DNA of 64,000 nt from the NCBI RefSeq assembly GCF_023100805.1, contig NZ_CP095855.1, positions 5,993,001-6,057,000 on the forward strand. The letters are read 5' to 3'. Positions 1 through 8,555 of this stretch are shown here, one piece after another; positions within the stretch are counted from its first letter, which is position 1, and each line of letters opens with the position of its first letter. The notes under the pieces are model-generated. The model searched no databases. It saw only the letters and a list, made by a program, of their open reading frames with translations, and was not told the origin of the DNA. The stretch comes from Chitinophaga filiformis (GTDB taxonomy: Bacteria > Bacteroidota > Bacteroidia > Chitinophagales > Chitinophagaceae). The translations under genes were made by a program, and so were the position numbers.

Positions 1-1
1 C

Positions 2-202
2 CTCAAGAAAAAATACCATCACGTTGCTGACCAACCTTTTTCAATCGATATATCGAGAGAAAACCTTGCCACCATCGCCGGAACAGCTACCGAGTCCATG
101 ATCCGTACGCTGGGCGATTTCCGGGATGAAAAACTGCTGGAAATCAAACAGGGCGTGATCACCATCCTCAACGAACAGAAACTGGCCAACCTGGTGAATT
201 AA
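2..202 (+). CDS. Crp/Fnr-family transcriptional regulator, C-terminal part (5' end outside window)
   Basis: The frame is open from the window edge and encodes the last 66 residues of a protein ending in TAA at 200-202. The visible part carries the winged helix-turn-helix of Crp/Fnr regulators: SRENLATIAGTATESMIRTL is the HTH with its recognition helix, followed by the wing strands (KLLEIKQGVITILN). Crp/Fnr proteins bind a ligand or sense redox state in an N-terminal cyclic-nucleotide-like domain, which lies outside the window, so the signal cannot be inferred. Nothing downstream is close enough to be a certain operon partner; the next gene starts about 90 nt later. Confidence 0.85.
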   Translation, partial: LKKKYHHVADQPFSIDISRENLATIAGTATESMIRTLGDFRDEKLLEIKQGVITILNEQKLANLVN

Positions 203-256
203 TGACAAAAATCAGTTTTTGCGCTGATGCAGGTCCTGTGTAGCGGGCAGGCAACT

Positions 257-284
257 ATCTATCTTTATGTAAGATAAGATAGAT
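257..284. promoter_or_regulatory. Inverted repeat and TAnnTTTG-like box before the coiled-coil gene
   Basis: ATCTATCTT at 257-265 is repeated inverted as AAGATAGAT at 276-284. It sits just before the ATG at 290. TAGATTTG at 280-287 matches the Bacteroidota -7 consensus TAnnTTTG, but a promoter there would place the transcript start at or after the ATG. It could be an operator or a hairpin in the leader. The inverted repeat is seen directly; the function is a guess. Confidence 0.25.
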
Positions 285-289
285 TTGTA

Positions 290-673
290 ATGGAAGATCT
301 GCTAAATGAACTAACTGCATTCAGAAAACAACTGGCGGTACTGGAAAACCAGAATATCGCGCTGAAAATACAGCTCGCACATATACTGCAATATCATTTC
401 GATCGTTCACTGCTGGACAGGCTGGAATATTTTCATACGGCATTCCTCCAGCTGGACACACGTTTTGAGGCATTAAAAAGCGAGCTGGCCCTTCACCAGG
501 CCTGGCTGGCCGACCCCGACATGAACACCATTAACTACGACAACATCCGCGCACATCAACTACACATCTGGGGCAAGCTCAATACAATGGAAGCGGATGT
601 AAACAAACTGAAATCCCTTTTCAGTGATTATCTGCAGGAACACTTCCCTGCGGTTGCTCAATCAATATTATAA
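290..673 (+). CDS. Hypothetical coiled-coil protein
   Basis: A 127-residue soluble protein starting at ATG 290, with no signal peptide or membrane segment. The first 30 residues (MEDLLNELTAFRKQLAVLEN and following) have a heptad pattern of leucine, alanine and valine, so a short N-terminal coiled coil is likely. The rest is helix-rich and mixed in charge, with many Leu and Asp. I do not recognise a family. The gene stands alone on the plus strand between the Crp/Fnr regulator and the MauE/DoxX gene, with about 90 nt on either side. It looks like a real gene because codon use matches its neighbours and no competing frame is plausible. Confidence 0.6.
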   Translation: MEDLLNELTAFRKQLAVLENQNIALKIQLAHILQYHFDRSLLDRLEYFHTAFLQLDTRFEALKSELALHQAWLADPDMNTINYDNIRAHQLHIWGKLNTMEADVNKLKSLFSDYLQEHFPAVAQSIL

Positions 674-767
674 GTTACCACATTATTATTTCATACTTTA
701 AGTACTCTTATAAAATACTTTAAATGATTTAGAAATTTATCCTATATTGGAGACGCGTTATTATCCT

Positions 768-1202
768 ATGTCAAGAAAACTGTTGTTGGAGATCCTTTCT
801 GCTTTATTGGTATTTCTATTTATTTATACCAGTATAAGCAAGTTGCTCGATTATGATACTTTCCGAAGGCAACTGGGACAATCGCCATTTATCACCTTAT
901 ACGCTCCTGTAATTGTATGGGCGTTACCCGTAGGGGAATTAATTATTGCTGGCTTTCTTTTATTTGCGCGTACGCGACTGACCGGATTCTATCTTTCATT
1001 CTTCCTGCTCAGTCTTTTTACTTTTTACCTGGTGGCTATGCTGCGGCTTAGTTATTTTATTCCCTGTTCCTGCGGAGGTGTATTACAACATCTTTCATGG
1101 AACGCACACATTGTCTTTAACATCATCTTTGTCATATTTTCAACTATTGGGGTACTGCTGCAGGATAAACAGGAACAGACACCTGCACAATCAACTCTCT
1201 GA
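768..1202 (+). CDS. MauE/DoxX-family redox-associated membrane protein
   Basis: A 144-residue integral membrane protein with four predicted membrane helices. The first lies at the N-terminus (LLLEILSALLVFLFIYTSI) and carries the family pattern ending in SKLLDYDTF. A CSCGG motif follows helix 3. MauE/DoxX proteins of this type are thought to act in periplasmic thiol redox chemistry or maturation of cysteine-containing proteins. The frame stays open to a TTG at 747, but the ATG at 768 starts just before the first membrane helix and is preferred. The next gene encodes a small exported peptide with two cysteines (DUF6520-like). This pairing recurs in Bacteroidota genomes and suggests the membrane protein acts on that peptide; this is inference. 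Confidence 0.75.
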   Translation: MSRKLLLEILSALLVFLFIYTSISKLLDYDTFRRQLGQSPFITLYAPVIVWALPVGELIIAGFLLFARTRLTGFYLSFFLLSLFTFYLVAMLRLSYFIPCSCGGVLQHLSWNAHIVFNIIFVIFSTIGVLLQDKQEQTPAQSTL

Positions 1203-1287
1203 GTTCTGAACCAACCGGCATTAATATAGGGGGAGCCGAAAACCTTCAGAACAGAGTAGGCATGTATTATATTTAATAAAACACACC

Positions 1288-1506
1288 ATGAAAAAGACAC
1301 TATCTTTAGCGTTTTTCGCTGCCCTGTGCGCAGCAGGGAGTGCTTTTGCCGGTAAGCTGAACGCCGATCCACAATGGATGCTCAATGATGACACCATTGT
1401 AACCGGCACATCTACCCAGATCAAAGTTCTCTACTGCCCGGGACCAAACAATGTTCAATGTGCTGTAAGCCTGGATGGTAATGCTACCATCGTGAGAAAA
1501 ACATGA
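1288..1506 (+). CDS. DUF6520-like small exported peptide
   Basis: A 72-residue precursor with a clear signal peptide (KKTLSLAFFAALCAAGSAFA, cleavage expected after AFA near residue 21). The mature part is about 50 residues and holds two cysteines in the sequence YCPGPNNVQCAV. Size, signal peptide and the C-x7-C tail resemble the DUF6520 family of Bacteroidota, whose role is unknown. The gene lies 85 nt after the MauE/DoxX gene and ends in a strong hairpin terminator. A disulfide between the two cysteines in the periplasm, formed with help of the neighbouring protein, is a reasonable guess. The family assignment is from memory of typical members and is moderate. Confidence 0.65.
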   Translation: MKKTLSLAFFAALCAAGSAFAGKLNADPQWMLNDDTIVTGTSTQIKVLYCPGPNNVQCAVSLDGNATIVRKT

Positions 1507-1520
1507 TTACCTGTTATAGC

Positions 1521-1556
1521 AGGAAGCCTTATGCACTAGGCTTCCTGTTTTGCTTT
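1521..1556 (+). terminator. Hairpin terminator after the DUF6520-like gene
   Basis: AGGAAGCC at 1521-1528 pairs with GGCTTCCT at 1539-1546 (8 bp, 10-nt loop) and is followed by GTTTTGCTTT. It sits 15 nt after the stop codon at 1506. It also covers the TTG at 1550 that could otherwise begin the next gene, which supports the ATG at 1565. Confidence 0.7.
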
Positions 1557-1564
1557 CAAGTCCT

Positions 1565-2626
1565 ATGAAAAAACGTATTTATTACCTTGCGTCGCTATTA
1601 CTGGCGGCATTTTTAATTGTTGTTATACTCGTTTATACGGCACCGTCGCCCAACAGGCAAGCCAATGGTTTCAGCAGGTCATATCTGCAGGCTGTTCCGC
1701 TCAAACCTTATATGACGATCCCCACCAATGACCGGATACTGGACATCGCGGGGACAGACGACAGTACCTTTTATTTCTCAACAACTGATCCCTCCATCCT
1801 GCTCTCTGCCGCTATGGAAACGGGATGCCACGTGGATACGTTTCAGATCGCATTAAGGCAGTCATTAAAAGATTCCATGGGCACTTACTTTTTTACTGAA
1901 GTGAAGAAGGGGGCCTTCTTTGTGTATGGGTACAACATTCCCGCTATCTGTAAAACAGGCCTTACCACTTCAGGCGCCCCTGCTGCGTATACGACATTTG
2001 CTGCCGGAGGTTTTTCACAGGCACATGTGCTGCGGGACGGTGAACATATCATGTTGCGCAAACTGGACCTGAAAGAAAAAGACCAGTTCTTTACGCGCGT
2101 AACGCTTAACGGCGACAGCATACTGACAGGCAGCGGACTATCGCCTCTGCAGCGCGATGGCGGTATGAGCACGGACGGTTCTTTGAACTATGACATCACA
2201 AGCGGCCTGTTCACCTATCTTCATTACTACAGTAATCGATACGTCACTTTCGACAGCGCCATGCACCTGGTCAGCAAGGGTAGCACGATCGATACTTTTA
2301 CGGTATCCCGGTTCAGCATATCTGCAGCCATGGCCGGCAAGAACGTGTATATGAACCAGGGACCAGACCAGATGGTCAATGGTTTCAGTTGTGTACACAA
2401 GGGGATGATGTTTGTACAGGCTAAATTGAAAGCAGATAATGATGATGACAGGTTATTTCACGAACGTTGTATTATAGACCAATATGACCTGCGTACGAAC
2501 AGGTATAAGGGCAGTGTTTATCTTGATATTCCTGTAAAAGCCAGGATCAACCAGCTCTTCGTTCATGGCAACAAATTACTGGTACATTGTACGGACAGTG
2601 TATATGCCATCAGGATCAATTACTGA
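1565..2626 (+). CDS. Hypothetical signal-anchored protein of the MauE/DUF6520 cluster
   Basis: A 353-residue protein with an N-terminal signal anchor (YYLASLLLAAFLIVVILVY) and a large outside domain with no further membrane segment. The outside part has repeated short strands with aromatic and DSTFYF-like stretches, such as ILDIAGTDDSTFYF and TVSRFSISAAMAGKNVYM. This suggests a beta-propeller, but I cannot name a family. The ATG at 1565 is chosen over TTG 1550, which lies in the preceding terminator. The position after the MauE/DoxX and DUF6520-like genes is probably meaningful, although the terminator between means separate or read-through transcription. The 3' end overlaps the convergent SusD gene by 7 nt. 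Confidence 0.6.
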   Translation: MKKRIYYLASLLLAAFLIVVILVYTAPSPNRQANGFSRSYLQAVPLKPYMTIPTNDRILDIAGTDDSTFYFSTTDPSILLSAAMETGCHVDTFQIALRQSLKDSMGTYFFTEVKKGAFFVYGYNIPAICKTGLTTSGAPAAYTTFAAGGFSQAHVLRDGEHIMLRKLDLKEKDQFFTRVTLNGDSILTGSGLSPLQRDGGMSTDGSLNYDITSGLFTYLHYYSNRYVTFDSAMHLVSKGSTIDTFTVSRFSISAAMAGKNVYMNQGPDQMVNGFSCVHKGMMFVQAKLKADNDDDRLFHERCIIDQYDLRTNRYKGSVYLDIPVKARINQLFVHGNKLLVHCTDSVYAIRINY

Positions 2627-3972
2627 TAACCGTTATTCTGTGAAAGATGGGGATTCCTGTTACGCTCTTCCTGTGGAATTGGGTATAGTGCCGCGGTTGA
2701 TTTCCAGCCTGGTTTCAATGCCGACATCACCTGATCGAGGCGACCGGTACGACGGAGGCTGAACCAGCGGTCGCCCCATTCTGTAAACAGTTCCATCCTC
2801 CTCTCCCGCTCTACCAGTGACAGGCAGGAATCTCTTATTATTGTATCCGACAAGGCCGGAAGCCCCGCTCTTGCTCTTAATACATTCAGGTCGGCAATAG
2901 CGTCGCGGGTATTGCTCAGATGTGCAAATGCTTCTGCGCGGATAAGGTATTGTTCTTCTATACGCAATACCATAAGATACTCTTCCTTTCCGGTTACTGC
3001 GGCCGTTCTGTTGTGATATTTGTAACAGTTATAATAGGTTGCTCCTCCATACATGAATGATCTTGTCCAGCTGGCCTTTCTTTTATCTGCCGGGTCGAAC
3101 GACTGCATGAAATCTTCTGTAAAAGGATAAAAAGAGAAACTACCTTCCGCCGGCAGGAAGGTCTGCCCTAAAAACGTGTAACCTTCATTTCTCCAGATCT
3201 GTAAAATAGCGGGACGGCTGTTGCGCAGGAATACACTGTCTGCCGGGATCAGCGGTGTATACGCTCCTGAATTGATGACCTGCGAAGCCTGTACGATAGC
3301 TTCCTCCCAGTTGCCCCTCTGCAGCTGTACCCTTGCCAGCAATGCAATAGCAGCCCACCTGTTAGCCCTTACTTTCTCACCCGTACTATAATATGCAGGT
3401 AATAACTGGCTGGCATAGTTCAGATCGGAAATGATCTGCGTATATACGGAATCTACGCCGGTACGTGGTGCAAGTGCAGTCTGGTTCACATCTGTGGTTG
3501 TGAGCAGCGGTACATCTCCCCAGCAATTCACCAGGTAGTAATAGCAGAATGCACGCATGAACACCGCCTCTCCTTTCAGCTGCCGGGCCTTTTCGGCAGA
3601 CAATCCGCCGGAAGTGGCCAATCCTTCCAGTACGGCATTGGCGCCGTAGATCACTTTATAGATCTCTCTCCATGAAGACAATAAAGGAGGGTCAGTAGGC
3701 AGGATAGCATTATTTACGTAGCGGAGATAAGTACCATTGAAGGTATTCAGCTCGTCAGCAGTCATACCATTGATAACAGGCAGGATATTGCTGGCAAAGT
3801 AGCTGGAAAGCGAATAATACAGATCCGCCACTGCTGCATCCGCCAGGGCTTCATTAGAATAGACCGATCCTGCCGGGATCTCGTCAGACGGTGCGTTCAC
3901 TGTGATCAGCTTTTTACATGAAGTGATCATCATCAGCAGCAGTATAAAATAATATGTACGATAGTGTGGCAT
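2620..3972 (-). CDS. RagB/SusD-family nutrient-uptake outer-membrane lipoprotein
   Basis: A 450-residue SusD-like protein with a lipoprotein signal (ILLLMMITSC, lipid cysteine near residue 19). SusD proteins sit on the cell surface as the lid of the SusC channel and bind the substrate, usually a glycan or peptide. Family signs are AFCYYYLVNCWGDVPL near residue 145, the TPR-like helices RANRWAAIALLARVQL near 205, and the C-terminal ERRMELFTEWGDRWFSLRR region. The gene starts 11 nt after the SusC gene stops and is the last gene of a sigma-FecR-SusC-SusD operon. No glycoside hydrolase or peptidase is linked, so the substrate cannot be guessed. The stop overlaps the stop of the convergent gene. 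Confidence 0.93.
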   Translation of the reverse strand: MPHYRTYYFILLLMMITSCKKLITVNAPSDEIPAGSVYSNEALADAAVADLYYSLSSYFASNILPVINGMTADELNTFNGTYLRYVNNAILPTDPPLLSSWREIYKVIYGANAVLEGLATSGGLSAEKARQLKGEAVFMRAFCYYYLVNCWGDVPLLTTTDVNQTALAPRTGVDSVYTQIISDLNYASQLLPAYYSTGEKVRANRWAAIALLARVQLQRGNWEEAIVQASQVINSGAYTPLIPADSVFLRNSRPAILQIWRNEGYTFLGQTFLPAEGSFSFYPFTEDFMQSFDPADKRKASWTRSFMYGGATYYNCYKYHNRTAAVTGKEEYLMVLRIEEQYLIRAEAFAHLSNTRDAIADLNVLRARAGLPALSDTIIRDSCLSLVERERRMELFTEWGDRWFSLRRTGRLDQVMSALKPGWKSTAALYPIPQEERNRNPHLSQNNGYQ

Positions 3973-3983
3973 TGCCTGTCAGC

Positions 3984-6900
3984 TTAAAGCGTTAACTGAA
4001 TACCGCCTGTAAATACTCTTAATGTTGGTACAACGATCTGTGTTTCCGGATCCGCGCCTTTATATCCTGTTATTGTCAGTAAATTTTGTCCCTGCACATA
4101 TACCCTGCATAGTTGCAGGTGTAGTTTCTTCAACACCGCTGCCGGCATAGCGTAAGCCAGCATCATGTTCTTCAGGCGTATATACGAAGCATCGTCATAC
4201 ACCGCATTGGAAAGGAGCAATGTGGTATTGAGATCATAAGCCTGACTACCTGCTGTAGCCGTGGCCCGTGGCACATCTGTCACATCGCCTGGTTTACGCC
4301 AGCGCTGCAGACTTTCTGTGAGCTGGTTAGCAAAGTCTCCCGGTTTGACCGCTACCGTTACCCCCTGCTGTTTAATGAACTGCCAGAAGAAGCCCAGGCT
4401 GATGTTCTTATACTGCAGATCGTTCTGGATACCGCCATAGAACTTAGGGTCCATGTTGGCGATGGTCACGAAATCGTTCAGGCTGGAGAGGCGGCCATCA
4501 TGATTAATGTCTTCAAACTGCGCCAGCCCTGTCTGTGGATTTACGCCTGTAAAATGGTAGCCTCTTACAATATTGAGCGACTGCCCGAGTACATACGCAT
4601 TTGCATAGGAAGACACCGACAGGTCCTGGAATTTCTTCAGCCTGTTGCTAAAGAAAGATATATTGGCGCTGGTGGTCCAGGTGAAATCAGTTTTACTGAA
4701 GTTTTTCGTCTGTAATTCAAATTCCCAGCCGGTATTCTCCACCAGTGCCGGCAGGTTGGCCTGGTAACTGGTAAAGCCTGTCATAGCCGGCAGCTGATAG
4801 CCTACCAACTGATTACTGCTGCGGTTACAATATTTTGCAGCGGAGAAGAACAGGCGGTCCTGCAGGAAACCCAGTTCAACAGCCGCCTCCATTTTACGGT
4901 TCTCTTCCCAGCTATACCTGTTGTTGACGATGCGCAAAGGCCTCAGCGTATTATTGCCTTCATAGTTGCCATTGCTGCCATAATTCTTCATGTATTGGTA
5001 GTCGGCGATCTGGTCATTGCCGGTAATGCCTCCGCTGGCCCGCAGTTTTCCGTAACTCAGCCAGGATAATTGTTTCATAAAGGGTTCTTCCGTAAAGATC
5101 CAGGCGATACCTACGGAGCCGAAATCGCCAAACTGGCGTCCGGGCCCGAAACGGGAAGAACCATCTCTCCGGTAGCTGACATTGAGCAGGTATTTGCTTT
5201 GCCAGTCGTAGGTAACACGAGTAAAGAAGGAAACATACCTGTAGAGGGTATAATTATCCGGTTTATGGATGATGGTATCAGCGTCGTAGATACTATTCAT
5301 GGCCGATTCGTTGGCGTAGCCCTGGCCGGTGGCCAGCGTACCATTCCTCGAGGTTTGTTGCCAGGTGCCCCCGACCAATGCATGCAGGCTTCCCTTGGCG
5401 ATACGCAGCACATAATCTGCCTGTGGCTCTACGATAAAGGACCGCCGCTTGTTTTCGGCCGTACGTATAAAACTGGTAGGCGCATTATTGGGATGCTGTG
5501 CCGACTGCGGGAATGCGAAGAACTGCTTCATGCGGATATCTGCCAGGCCCAGGCTTGTTTTCAGCTGCAGGCCGGGTAATAAGCGGTAGCGCAATACCAG
5601 GTTACTGAGCATGTTCCGTGTATTGCTGTTGGACTGCTGCCGGAAATAGGCAATGGGATTATCGAAGGAGGAGCCCCAGAACAAACGCCCTGCGGAATCG
5701 TACAACGGATAATTAGGTGGCAGGTTATAAAAGGGAAAAATGTCATTGGCAATACTCTTGTTCCTGTCGGCCACAAAACTGGCTGTGAGGTTGGCTTCCA
5801 GGCGCTGTTCCGGGTGATGGTGCTGCAGGCTGACGTGTACTCCTCCCCTGTTATATCCCAGGTCGGCGGGCATTACGGTGCCTTCGCGGTAGAAATTTCC
5901 GCCGACAAGAAACGTATTATAGTTACTTCCACCGGAAAAGCTGGCCTGTGCATTTGTGATGCCGGCCGTTCCGCCGGTAAGTCGTTTAAACCAGTTCACG
6001 TTCTGCGTCGTATCCCATAGCAGGAGGTCTGGTGCGCCTGCAGCTGTGGGCTGTACGCCGTCGTTGGCAAATGCCTCCCTGCGGAGGGCCAGGTAATCGT
6101 GAATACCAAGCATGGACATATTCCCGGCAGTTGCGCCGATGCCCTTCCGCACATTCAGATCCAGTTTCCCCCTTCCGGGCTTTCCTTTCCGGGTAGTGAT
6201 CAGTACTACGCCATTAGCTCCCCTTGAGCCGTAAATGGCCGTAGCATCAGCGTCTTTGAGCACGTCAATACTTTCTATATCTGCCGGGTTGATGCTGTTA
6301 AAAGGGCTGATACGCCCCGCAGCGCCAAAGAGATCTTCCGAGTTGTTCAGGGGAGTAATATCGAAGGGCACGCCATCTACAATAAACAGGGGATCATTGC
6401 CGGCAGCGATGGAGTTCCGGCCACGGATATACAATTTGATCTGGGCGCCTGGCAATCCGTTCGTACTGGTGACCTGTACACCGGGTATCTGTCCCTGCAG
6501 GGCAGACAAGGCATTGGCAACGGGTTGCGCTGCCAGCTGCTCTCCGGTGATCCTGCTAACGGCGCCCGTGAGCAGGCGACGGCTGCTGGATCCATAACCG
6601 ATCACCACAGTGGCATCCAGGGTATTAACTGCTTCTTTCAGGTGGATATCGTGCAGGCGGGTGCCATACAGGGTGGTATCTACAGGGGCATAGCCCAGGG
6701 ATGAAATACGGAGTAATGCCGGCTGGGGCGCCTCAAACAATTCGAATTCGCCATTGTTGCCGGTGGTCACACCGCGGGAAGTACCTTTCACGACAATAGT
6801 AGCACCGGGTACAGGCTGATCGTTCACATCGGTGATACGCCCCCGTATCGTTGCCCGTAAAGTGTCATCCTGTATCTGTGGCAGTTTGCCCGTTTCTGTT

Positions 6901-7223
6901 ATTTGCAGGTATATCCGCTTTCCCTGTTTCAGCCAGGTGATGTTCCTGTTCTTCAGTACCTGCGCCAGTACGTCTTCCCAGCGGGCGTTCTTATAATAAA
7001 GGTTGACTTTTTCTTTACCATCGATGATGGCATTGTCGAATACGAAATAATAACCTGTTTGCCGGGCTATACTTTTGAAGACATTGTTCAGGGGCATATT
7101 CTTTCCGGTAATAGTAACCCTTGGGCTGTCCACAGTCACCTGGGCTACAACTAGGGTAACCGGCAACAACAGGCAGCACAAGATCAACAGCATACTGATA
7201 GCCTTACAGACAAGCTTTACCAT
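3984..7223 (-). CDS. SusC/RagA-family TonB-dependent transporter with STN domain
   Basis: A 1079-residue outer-membrane transporter. In order it has a signal peptide (residues 1-28), an STN (secretin/TonB N-terminal) domain at about 40-110 (NNVFKSIARQTGYYFVFDN), and a carboxypeptidase-D-like beta-sandwich at about 125-195 (IRGRITDVNDQPVPGATIVV). The plug at about 205-330 has VVIGYGSSSRRLLTGAVS and GANGVVLITTRKG, and a beta-barrel runs to the end. The STN domain is the signalling part that contacts a FecR anti-sigma factor, and fecR and sigma genes lie directly upstream on the same strand. Import of the ligand is therefore expected to switch on this operon. The partner SusD follows after 11 nt. 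The TonB energy source is not encoded here. Confidence 0.95.
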   Translation of the reverse strand: MVKLVCKAISMLLILCCLLLPVTLVVAQVTVDSPRVTITGKNMPLNNVFKSIARQTGYYFVFDNAIIDGKEKVNLYYKNARWEDVLAQVLKNRNITWLKQGKRIYLQITETGKLPQIQDDTLRATIRGRITDVNDQPVPGATIVVKGTSRGVTTGNNGEFELFEAPQPALLRISSLGYAPVDTTLYGTRLHDIHLKEAVNTLDATVVIGYGSSSRRLLTGAVSRITGEQLAAQPVANALSALQGQIPGVQVTSTNGLPGAQIKLYIRGRNSIAAGNDPLFIVDGVPFDITPLNNSEDLFGAAGRISPFNSINPADIESIDVLKDADATAIYGSRGANGVVLITTRKGKPGRGKLDLNVRKGIGATAGNMSMLGIHDYLALRREAFANDGVQPTAAGAPDLLLWDTTQNVNWFKRLTGGTAGITNAQASFSGGSNYNTFLVGGNFYREGTVMPADLGYNRGGVHVSLQHHHPEQRLEANLTASFVADRNKSIANDIFPFYNLPPNYPLYDSAGRLFWGSSFDNPIAYFRQQSNSNTRNMLSNLVLRYRLLPGLQLKTSLGLADIRMKQFFAFPQSAQHPNNAPTSFIRTAENKRRSFIVEPQADYVLRIAKGSLHALVGGTWQQTSRNGTLATGQGYANESAMNSIYDADTIIHKPDNYTLYRYVSFFTRVTYDWQSKYLLNVSYRRDGSSRFGPGRQFGDFGSVGIAWIFTEEPFMKQLSWLSYGKLRASGGITGNDQIADYQYMKNYGSNGNYEGNNTLRPLRIVNNRYSWEENRKMEAAVELGFLQDRLFFSAAKYCNRSSNQLVGYQLPAMTGFTSYQANLPALVENTGWEFELQTKNFSKTDFTWTTSANISFFSNRLKKFQDLSVSSYANAYVLGQSLNIVRGYHFTGVNPQTGLAQFEDINHDGRLSSLNDFVTIANMDPKFYGGIQNDLQYKNISLGFFWQFIKQQGVTVAVKPGDFANQLTESLQRWRKPGDVTDVPRATATAGSQAYDLNTTLLLSNAVYDDASYIRLKNMMLAYAMPAAVLKKLHLQLCRVYVQGQNLLTITGYKGADPETQIVVPTLRVFTGGIQLTL

Positions 7224-7276
7224 TCTTTTAATTTATGGTATACAGATCACAGTTGGCTTTCTACACGAATATGGCT

Positions 7277-8503
7277 TTATTTTGATCTAAGATATATCTT
7301 ATCATCCGTAATACGATAGGTTATACCGGATGTTTTATCAAGGCTTTCCAGGAAGTCGGCCACGGGTTGGTTCTTTTCAATGACGCCGGTAAGCATCTTA
7401 TTGGCCAGCAGGGGGTCTTCAAATATCAGTTGTTTTCCATACCAGTGGAGTAGTACAGCATCAAGGGTTCCCAATGGCTTGTTATAATAGACATATTCTC
7501 CTTTGCGCCATGCCAGCGTAATAGCCTCGTCGAAAGCAACCGTTTGCTGGCTGTAGCCTTTGCGGTAGATAGATTCCATGCCGGGGCGCAGCACAACGCC
7601 GTCGCTCTCTTCTACTTTTGTCATCACGCTGCCCTGAATGAGGGAGGTGACCACCATTGAATCTGAGTAAGCATTGACGTTAAAAGAGGTACCCAATACC
7701 CTGACGGATGTTTCAGCTGTATGTACAATAAAAGGCTGACTGGCATTGGCGGCAATATCGAAATAGGCTTCCCCCTCGAGATATACCTCCCTGGTTTTGC
7801 CATCGAATGAAAAAGGAAAGCGCAAACGGGAAAATGCATTCAAATGGACCGTAGATCCGTCAGATAATACCACTTTATAGTCTTTGCCGGTAGGCACAAA
7901 AAGCGTGTTCCAGCCTTTACGCTGTTTACCTGCTGTAAAGGAAAGCAGTCCGGCGCCCGGGTGCAGAAGGGCTTCTTTTGTATTGATATCGGCACCGGCC
8001 TTACCGGATAAAGGGATCGTATCGCCATTGTCCAGCAACAGCTTCATATCTCCCCATACGGGTATTTCACCGGTATTCACAGCGAGCGAATGATCGTATA
8101 GGGAGGCAGACCTCTCTCTGAGCATCCAGTATCCGCCGGCTGTTATCAGCAGCAATGCTACCGCGGCGGCCAGCCACCACCTGTTACGGGAGGATTTCTG
8201 AGAGGACGTTTCCTGCATATTGACCACAGGGGTTTCGTCTGAGGTGACCAGGGTCATGGCAGGTTTCTTTTCCTGGTCGGCCTGCAACAGGGACAATACG
8301 CTGCTCCAGGCCCTTTCGTTATGAAGGTCGTTCATAAAATCAGGACCGGCGGCATCGCGGGCACCTTCCAGTTCTTCGATGCAACGGCGCACACTGGGGT
8401 CTTCCCGGGCAATACGCTCGAGATACCGGTTGTCTTCGTCGCTGATATCGCCACTCAACTTTTCCAGTATTAACTGAAAGATATGTTCCTCATTATAACT
8501 CAT
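7277..8503 (-). CDS. FecR-type anti-sigma factor
   Basis: A 408-residue inner-membrane anti-sigma protein. The cytoplasmic N-terminal part (about 1-100) should bind the sigma factor. A single membrane helix follows (WWLAAAVALLLITAGGYWM, about 108-127). The periplasmic FecR domain lies at about 190-290 (VVLSDGSTVHLNAFSRL, GEAYFDIAANASQPFIVHT, VRVLGTSFNVNAYSD), and a DUF4974 domain at about 325-405 contacts the STN domain of the transporter. It lies 52 nt after the sigma gene and 53 nt before SusC, as expected for surface signalling. All expected parts are present, so the anti-sigma looks functional even though its sigma partner is unusual. Confidence 0.93.
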   Translation of the reverse strand: MSYNEEHIFQLILEKLSGDISDEDNRYLERIAREDPSVRRCIEELEGARDAAGPDFMNDLHNERAWSSVLSLLQADQEKKPAMTLVTSDETPVVNMQETSSQKSSRNRWWLAAAVALLLITAGGYWMLRERSASLYDHSLAVNTGEIPVWGDMKLLLDNGDTIPLSGKAGADINTKEALLHPGAGLLSFTAGKQRKGWNTLFVPTGKDYKVVLSDGSTVHLNAFSRLRFPFSFDGKTREVYLEGEAYFDIAANASQPFIVHTAETSVRVLGTSFNVNAYSDSMVVTSLIQGSVMTKVEESDGVVLRPGMESIYRKGYSQQTVAFDEAITLAWRKGEYVYYNKPLGTLDAVLLHWYGKQLIFEDPLLANKMLTGVIEKNQPVADFLESLDKTSGITYRITDDKIYLRSK

Positions 8504-8555
8504 GTGGGAAATACATAGTTCTTACTCATTACGGGCTATAGGTTTCGTTGGCATT

